Part shown: piece after piece, positions 1 to 2,783 of the stretch
How the letters are laid out: every line of letters begins with the position of its first letter
Position numbering within the stretch: position 1 is the first letter of the stretch
From: JAUPVL01 sp964481235
GTDB taxonomy: Bacteria > Patescibacteriota > Saccharimonadia > CAILAD01 > BJGX01
Direction of reading: 5' to 3'
Length of the DNA stretch: 6,199 bases
Assembly (NCBI GenBank): GCA_964481235.1
Contig: CAYZYH010000023.1
Location: 1 to 6,199 of the forward strand
Notes under the pieces: generated by a model
The model's input: the letters and a program-made list of their open reading frames with translations, nothing else
The model's database searches: none
Told to the model about the DNA's origin: nothing
Position numbers and translations under genes: made by a program

Positions 1-137
1 GGGCTTAGAAGTTTTTGAGGTGGTCTATTTCTTACTTGAGTAAATTCAATACAGGCCAAATGCTTATCTCTCTGCTAGACATCACAAATTACCCTCATAG
101 ATTAATACATAGATTTTAATTTGTAAATATAATTGTT
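1..137. other. No recognisable gene
   Basis: One plus-strand frame enters from the left edge and ends at TAA 41-43 (13 codons, VVYFLLE at the end), too short to identify. The rest, up to the promoter at 138, is AT-rich with no coding or RNA signal that I can see. Confidence 0.5.
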
Positions 138-146
138 TGCTATAAT
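138..146 (+). promoter_or_regulatory. Extended -10 promoter for the NUDIX start, likely leaderless
   Basis: A perfect TATAAT (141-146) is preceded by TG and one base (138-140), the extended -10 form that can work without a good -35. TTGTAA at 121-126 is too close (14-bp spacer) to be a normal -35. Only seven bases separate the box from the ATG at 154, so transcription should begin at or next to the start codon and the mRNA would be leaderless. No Shine-Dalgarno sequence is present or would fit. This is a pattern match only. Confidence 0.65.
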
Positions 147-153
147 TTAAATA

Positions 154-261
154 ATGAAAAGTGAACAATTTAGAGTTGGAGCCGGCGCAATAATTGTAAA
201 AGACCAAAAAATACTTTTAGGTCTTCGCGGGCCGAAAGCTAGGGACCAACATTACAAGTGA
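154..261 (+). pseudogene. NUDIX hydrolase, N-terminal fragment (35 codons)
   Basis: The reading frame encodes 35 residues that look like the first strands of a NUDIX fold: a VGAGAIIVKDQKILLGLRG-type segment followed by HYK. NUDIX enzymes hydrolyse nucleoside diphosphates linked to another moiety, with the catalytic GX5EX7REUXEEXGU box about 40-60 residues in. That box is absent here. The frame ends at TGA (259-261) where a tryptophan codon (TGG) would be expected, since the next two codons still read Glu-Gly as in HYKWEG-type family members. Reading through the TGA would add only four residues before TAA at 274. Downstream sequence belongs to an unrelated peptidase tail, so this is a broken or misassembled gene rather than a functional short protein. 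The start is set by the leaderless promoter just upstream. Confidence 0.6.
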
Positions 262-506
262 GAGGGCATTATATAATGGGATTGGAAGGTAATGCTGCGG
301 TTGCTGATATGATGGGTCTGCAGATGATACTAACCGGAAGAGTAAGAACACTACAGGAATCACTACAGAAGATAGACGAAGTTTCTATACAAGACGTACT
401 AGAAGTAGCTCAGTCTTATCTGCACAAAGACTCGGTCAAGCTGGCCATGATAGGCCCATATGAGCAAGACAAGAAACAAGAATTAGAAAAATTAATGGAG
501 ATTTAA
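258..506 (+). pseudogene. M16-family zinc peptidase, C-terminal fragment
   Basis: The roughly 80 residues match the last part of the second M16 (pitrilysin/processing-peptidase-like) domain. They show a GH-x-x-M-x-LE helix, an A-x-x-x-G-x-Q-x-x-L-T-G helix, the 'I-D-x-V-S-x-x-D-V-x-x-V-A' helix and a final strand ending in AMIGP. M16 peptidases are normally over 400 residues, with an HXXEH zinc site in the N-terminal domain, which is missing here. The frame is open only from 243, after a TAG at 240-242. The first in-frame start-like codon, GTG at 258, overlaps the NUDIX stop and has no sensible ribosome site, so it is probably not a real start. The piece is catalytically dead. Its end lies three bases before ndk and carries the ndk ribosome site. 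It could also be the true end of a full gene cut by an assembly error. Confidence 0.6.
497..500 (+). promoter_or_regulatory. Ribosome binding site of ndk
   Basis: GGAG lies nine bases before the ATG at 510, inside the last codons of the peptidase fragment. With a three-base gap between the peptidase stop and ndk, this suggests that ndk was read as the downstream gene of an operon. Confidence 0.55.
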
Positions 507-509
507 TAA

Positions 510-1094
510 ATGAATGAAAAAACTTTAGTAGTAATAAAACCTGATGCAATGCAGAGGGGCATAATGGGCGAGATAATATCTCGTTATGAAAAGGTCGGAC
601 TCAAGATAATCGGAGCCAAGATGATCAAAGTACCTAAAGAGCTTGCTGATAAACACTATCCTAAAGATAGAGAGGAATTCATAGTTGGTATGGGTCAAAA
701 GACCCTCAATAGCTACAAAGAGCAGGGATTAGATCCTGTTGAGGAACTTGGTACAGATGACCCCAAAGAGATAGGTCTAAAGATACAGGGATGGTTAGTA
801 GAGTTTATTTCAGAGTCTCCAGTAATGGCCCTAGTCCTCGAAGGTCCTCATGCTATAGATGTTGTGAGAAAGATTACTGGATTCACATTGCCAGCCAAGG
901 CAGACCCAGGTACTATTAGGGGCGATTTCTCATTTGATTCATCGGCTTATGCCAATACAGCTAAGCGCCCGATACGCAATCTTATACATGCATCAGGGGA
1001 TGCAGAAGAAGCTGAATTTGAAATAAATCTATGGTTTAGCCCAGATGAATTATATGAATACGATGCTATTCACCACAAACATATGACCCAATAA
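510..1094 (+). CDS. ndk: Nucleoside diphosphate kinase, long form with two insertions
   Basis: This enzyme moves the gamma-phosphate from ATP to NDPs through a phosphohistidine, balancing (d)NTP pools in the cytoplasm. The family signature is clear: VIKPDA near the N-terminus (Lys10), HY (Tyr50), Arg120, Thr126, Arg137 and the active-site segment NLIHASGD with Asn157 and catalytic His160, then the EINLWFSPDEL tail. By family numbering these match K12, Y52, R88, T94, R105, N115 and H118. The protein has 194 residues against about 140-150 for the usual form. The extra length lies in two places: about 34 residues between Tyr50 and Arg120 (roughly 52-91), and about 10 residues between Arg137 and His160 (roughly 140-153). 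All catalytic residues are kept, so it should be active. The active-site motif is HASGD rather than the common HGSDS. The next gene converges, with 13 bases between stop codons and no visible terminator. Confidence 0.95.
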   Translation: MNEKTLVVIKPDAMQRGIMGEIISRYEKVGLKIIGAKMIKVPKELADKHYPKDREEFIVGMGQKTLNSYKEQGLDPVEELGTDDPKEIGLKIQGWLVEFISESPVMALVLEGPHAIDVVRKITGFTLPAKADPGTIRGDFSFDSSAYANTAKRPIRNLIHASGDAEEAEFEINLWFSPDELYEYDAIHHKHMTQ

Positions 1095-1107
1095 TATTGA
1101 AATAATT

Positions 1108-1899
1108 TTAAACTACAGGGTCTATTTTTCCAGCTTGTTGTAAAAGCTGTTTATTAGAATACTTATTTCTATCAATTTTTTTCCAACCAGAATCGATGCC
1201 TTCCATCCAAGGACAAACGCTCCTTACCCAACCCAAGTAGTGAGTATTATTTTTGCCATTTGGGTCTGACTTGGAATAATGCAATACTTGGGTGTTATAT
1301 ATCTTCATATTCGGATCTTTGTCGGCTGCTATCCATTGCTCATCGTTTAGATATTCTAACTCAGCACGCATGGCCCACATAAACTCACCATGAGTCACTA
1401 CTATTACTCGTTTGTCCGCACATTCGCGGTGCAAGGTATCAAAAAAACTCCTTACCCTCATACGTACGTCGGCGATAGATTCACCACCTGGAGGTCTCCA
1501 GTATAGTGCATCTATCTCTTTGCGCAAGGCATTATGAGGAAATATCTTCTTGAATTCAGTCAATGGGATAGCGTCTATGTCACCCCAGTCTCGTTCTCTC
1601 AGGCGCTGCGATATTCGCCATTCGGCATCCTTTATGTCTAGTAGGCCTGCAGTCTCTCTGGTGCGAATATATGGTGATACATAGTATCTATCAAATTCTT
1701 TTGCTATTTCTGCTGATATCCACTCGCCAGTCTTAGTAGCTTGATCCCTGCCGTCATCAGTTAAGCGCCATTGATGCCCAGGTCGCTCTCTAAATTCTGG
1801 AGTATAAAAGCTATTATCCCCAAGCTTGGCGGTTTCTACCGCTAGATTGCCTTCGGAGTGCCCGTGTCTTACTAGTATTAAGTCTTTTGGCATTGCCAT
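1108..1899 (-). CDS. Histidine phosphatase superfamily protein (phosphoglycerate mutase-like)
   Basis: The 263-residue protein carries the full active site of the branch-1 histidine phosphatases. It has the LILVRHGHSEGN motif (Arg11, nucleophile His12), SPYIRTRET (Arg79), RERDWGD (probable acid Glu102), PPGGES, and VVTHGEF (second His170). Such enzymes form a phosphohistidine and act as phosphatases or mutases on sugar phosphates, nucleotides or other small substrates. The substrate cannot be told from sequence alone, and the approximately 25-residue spacer after the RHG motif and long C-terminal tail do not point to classical glycolytic mutase. The start at 1899 is placed by a TATAAT box six bases upstream; Met3 (1893) is an alternative. 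It converges on ndk and is divergent from the tRNA-Arg gene, so it is probably a single-gene transcript. Confidence 0.88.
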   Translation of the reverse strand: MAMPKDLILVRHGHSEGNLAVETAKLGDNSFYTPEFRERPGHQWRLTDDGRDQATKTGEWISAEIAKEFDRYYVSPYIRTRETAGLLDIKDAEWRISQRLRERDWGDIDAIPLTEFKKIFPHNALRKEIDALYWRPPGGESIADVRMRVRSFFDTLHRECADKRVIVVTHGEFMWAMRAELEYLNDEQWIAADKDPNMKIYNTQVLHYSKSDPNGKNNTHYLGWVRSVCPWMEGIDSGWKKIDRNKYSNKQLLQQAGKIDPVV

Positions 1900-1905
1900 A
1901 GATAG

Positions 1906-1914
1906 ATTATATCA
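1906..1914 (-). promoter_or_regulatory. Extended -10 promoter of the histidine phosphatase gene, likely leaderless
   Basis: On the minus strand TGATATAAT forms a perfect extended -10 (TG, one base, TATAAT). It ends six bases before the ATG at 1899. A start site at the normal distance would fall on the first base of the start codon, so the message is predicted to be leaderless. No convincing -35 is seen. The architecture is the same as at 138-156. Confidence 0.65.
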
Positions 1915-1947
1915 AACATATTTTCTGTACTAATCATCTATATCTTG

Positions 1948-1953
1948 TACAAT
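1948..1953 (+). promoter_or_regulatory. Possible -10 box of tRNA-Arg
   Basis: TACAAT lies eight bases before the tRNA 5' end, the right distance for a start just upstream of it. The -35 region (about 1923-1930, TTCTGTAC) is poor. This is a weak call, supported mainly by position. Confidence 0.35.
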
Positions 1954-1961
1954 TGAAATAT

Positions 1962-2037
1962 GCCCTGGTAGCTCAGTGGATAGAGCGCCGCCGTCCTAAG
2001 GCGGGCGTCGGGGGTTCGAATCCCTCCCAGGGTACCA
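1962..2037 (+). tRNA. tRNA-Arg(CCT), CCA encoded
   Basis: A complete 76-nt cloverleaf can be folded by eye. The acceptor stem is GCCCTGG with CCAGGGT (first pair G-U), and the D arm is GCTC/GAGC with an eight-base loop. The anticodon stem CCGCC/GGCGG encloses loop GTCCTAA with anticodon CCT (reads AGG). The variable loop has five bases. The T arm GGGGG-TTCGAAT-CCCTC contains one G-T pair. The discriminator is A and the 3' CCA is encoded. It stands alone, divergent from the phosphatase gene. The region just 3' of it is full of gene fragments and GC-rich hairpins, as often seen where tRNA ends serve as insertion points. No duplicated tRNA end is visible in the window. Confidence 0.96.
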
Positions 2038-2073
2038 CGATAAGACTTTTTTCAATTTTTGACGAACTTTCAC

Positions 2074-2094
2074 GGGCGGCGCTCTGCGCCGCCC
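2074..2094. repeat. GC-rich hairpin 1 downstream of tRNA
   Basis: A perfect nine-base-pair stem (GGGCGGCGC against GCGCCGCCC) encloses a three-base TCT loop. It begins 36 bases after the tRNA. The T-rich runs (2047-2060) come before, not after, the stem on the plus strand, so it is not a textbook terminator, though it may still help end the tRNA transcript. It is almost pure G+C in an AT-leaning region. Confidence 0.7.
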
Positions 2095-2117
2095 AGTGCT
2101 TTTGCAGAGGAAACTGA

Positions 2118-2339
2118 GCTTCTGCCGCCGCGCTTCGGCGGGCGCGGCGGCAGGTGAGCTGGAGGTTCGAGCCGAAGATTTTACGCAGAAACGTACCGGC
2201 AGGGATGAATATTACAAATAGTGATTCTCTAAAATTTGGTGGCAGTAAGGTTATGTATGATTTCTACGCCTCGGCCATCTGGAACCAAGCTTTATCTGAG
2301 ACACAAGTCCAGCAAGTAAACGACGCTCTGGCACAATAA
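2118..2339 (+). pseudogene. LamG/concanavalin A-like domain, C-terminal remnant
   Basis: The frame is open from just after a TGA at 2115. The first 25-30 codons come from GC-rich sequence (including hairpin 2) and resemble nothing. From about 2205 the protein reads NITNSDSLKFGG, then YDFYASAIWNQALSETQVQQV, then a TAA. That ending fits the last two strands and closing helix of LamG-like jelly-roll domains, where a strand with a 'fdG-x-I-x-x-x-x-I-Y-N-x-A-L-S-x-x-E' pattern precedes a short helix. Such domains are common at the tail of secreted carbohydrate- or surface-binding proteins in these bacteria. The rest of the domain and any signal peptide are missing. GTG at 2154 could start a 61-residue product but has no ribosome site. 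I treat it as a decayed gene end. Confidence 0.55.
2122..2153. repeat. GC-rich hairpin 2 (12-bp perfect stem)
   Basis: CTGCCGCCGCGC (2122-2133) pairs perfectly with GCGCGGCGGCAG (2142-2153) around an eight-base loop, TTCGGCGG. Base composition is unlike everything around it. It abuts the start of the LamG remnant frame and may mark the break point of that gene or be a REP-like palindromic element. No second copy is present in the window. Confidence 0.7.
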
Positions 2340-2347
2340 GGATAACA

Positions 2348-2505
2348 ATGAAACCATTAATTATAAACCAGCGTCACGATAACTTGTTCTGCTATTGATT
2401 GTAGTCGCGGTAATTCTATATCTGCAACCAGCGACAACGAATACGGCTAATAAAACTAATAAGAAACCAACCCCCAGCTTGGTGGTATTGGGCTTCCGCC
2501 AATAA
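2348..2505 (+). pseudogene. Frameshifted small signal-anchor protein remnant
   Basis: An ATG at 2348, eight bases after the LamG stop and preceded by GGA (2340-2342), begins MKPLIINQRHDN and then hits TGA at 2396-2398. In the frame one base earlier, from about 2383 to the TAA at 2503-2505, the sequence reads LVLLLIVVAVILYLQPA, a convincing membrane segment, followed by a Thr/Asn/Lys-rich stretch ending near KKPTPS. Adding one base near 2377-2382 would join the two into a short N-in membrane anchor or signal peptide. The opening KPLII resembles the starts at 2658 and 2757 (KPLIIS, KKPIIIS), which suggests a related leader. It could be a real single-base loss or a sequencing error; the joined protein would still be short. 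Confidence 0.45.
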
Positions 2506-2633
2506 ACACCAATGACATGACAAATTTCCTCATTGGTGGCACTGATCCTAATGCTGGCAATCTTATTGCACACAACAATGATCCAGGTATTGTTGTTTTA
2601 AATTTAGAAAATGCTGGCGTTCGAAGAGCATAA
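2463..2633 (+). pseudogene. Beta-helix repeat remnant related to the downstream surface protein
   Basis: A third frame, open from 2463 to the TAA at 2631-2633, contains NFLIGGTDPNAGNLIAHN followed by DPGIVVLNLENAGV. This is one rung of the IGG-x-x-x-x-x-GN-x-I-x-x-N type of right-handed beta-helix, closely resembling NLIGGDGAGEGNLIAGN and GIIVLQ at residues 318-340 of the large protein downstream. It has no start codon context, no signal peptide and only one rung, so it is a fragment. The preceding anchor remnant overlaps its first bases in another frame. Its stop codon is the first three bases of the 54-bp leader repeat, which suggests that the gene was cut at that point when the leader copy arrived. 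Confidence 0.6.
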
Positions 2634-2684
2634 GATAATAATATGAGGGAGTGAAAAGTGATATAGAAACCACTAATAATAAGT
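2631..2684 (+). repeat. Leader direct repeat, copy 1 (degenerate start)
   Basis: These 54 bases match 2730-2783 at 52 positions. The unit includes the purine-rich ribosome site GAGGGAG, a GTG start (2658 here) and the first codons of the signal peptide. In this copy the third codon is TAG instead of AAG, and the frame then reads KPLIIS before drifting to a TAA at 2706. It is therefore a dead leader. The repeat period is exactly 99 bases. Confidence 0.85.
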
Positions 2685-2685
2685 A

Positions 2686-2716
2686 TTGACATAAGCACTA
2701 CGGCATAAGGTATAAT
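2686..2716 (+). promoter_or_regulatory. Promoter of the large surface protein gene
   Basis: TTGACA (2686-2691) and TATAAT (2711-2716) are both perfect consensus hexamers with a 19-bp spacer, slightly long. Transcription should start near 2723, giving a 5' leader of about 34 bases that holds the ribosome site. The promoter lies between the two leader copies, so copy 1 is not on this transcript. Two perfect hexamers suggest strong expression, offset in part by the long spacer. Confidence 0.7.
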
Positions 2717-2729
2717 GTCATCAAGTGTG

Positions 2730-2783
2730 TAAGATAATAATATGAGGGAGTGAAAAGTGATAAAGAAACCAATAATAATAAGT
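2730..2783 (+). repeat. Leader direct repeat, copy 2 (functional start)
   Basis: This is the intact copy of the 54-bp leader. It supplies GGAG (2747-2750), six bases before the GTG at 2757, and the first nine codons of the large surface protein. It differs from copy 1 at 2763 (A for T, restoring a lysine codon) and 2772 (A for C). Confidence 0.85.
2744..2750 (+). promoter_or_regulatory. Ribosome binding site selecting the GTG start at 2757
   Basis: GAGGGAG, with GGAG ending six bases before GTG, decides the non-ATG start. The next in-frame codons give two lysines and a hydrophobic stretch, as expected for a signal peptide, so a later start would lose the secretion signal. Confidence 0.75.

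Noticed and set aside
1..77. Minus-strand frame at the left edge (IEFTQVRNRPPQKLLS) resembling the end of an insertion-sequence transposase
   Set aside because: Only about 25 codons are visible before a stop upstream and the window edge, and the resemblance to NRP-x-K-x-L-type transposase ends is too slight to call.
259..276. UGA recoding (as glycine or tryptophan) extending the NUDIX frame
   Set aside because: Reading through adds only four residues before TAA at 274, and the intact genes contain no in-frame TGA over well over a thousand codons. They also happen to end only in TAA or TAG, so recoding is not strictly excluded, but nothing supports it.
2074..2100. Rho-independent terminator for tRNA-Arg
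   Set aside because: The stem is strong but is followed by AGTGCTTTTGC rather than a T-run, while the long T-runs precede it. It was kept as a hairpin only.
2361..2698. Two minus-strand open frames (70 and 80 codons) across the remnant region
   Set aside because: They overlap each other and run antisense to recognisable beta-helix and anchor remnants. Their residues show no family resemblance and they have no ribosome sites.
2742..2753. Mini-frame ATG-AGG-GAG-TGA before the GTG start, in both leader copies
   Set aside because: It is three codons that coincide with the ribosome site itself. It could be a coupling element, but the purine-rich site explains the sequence fully.
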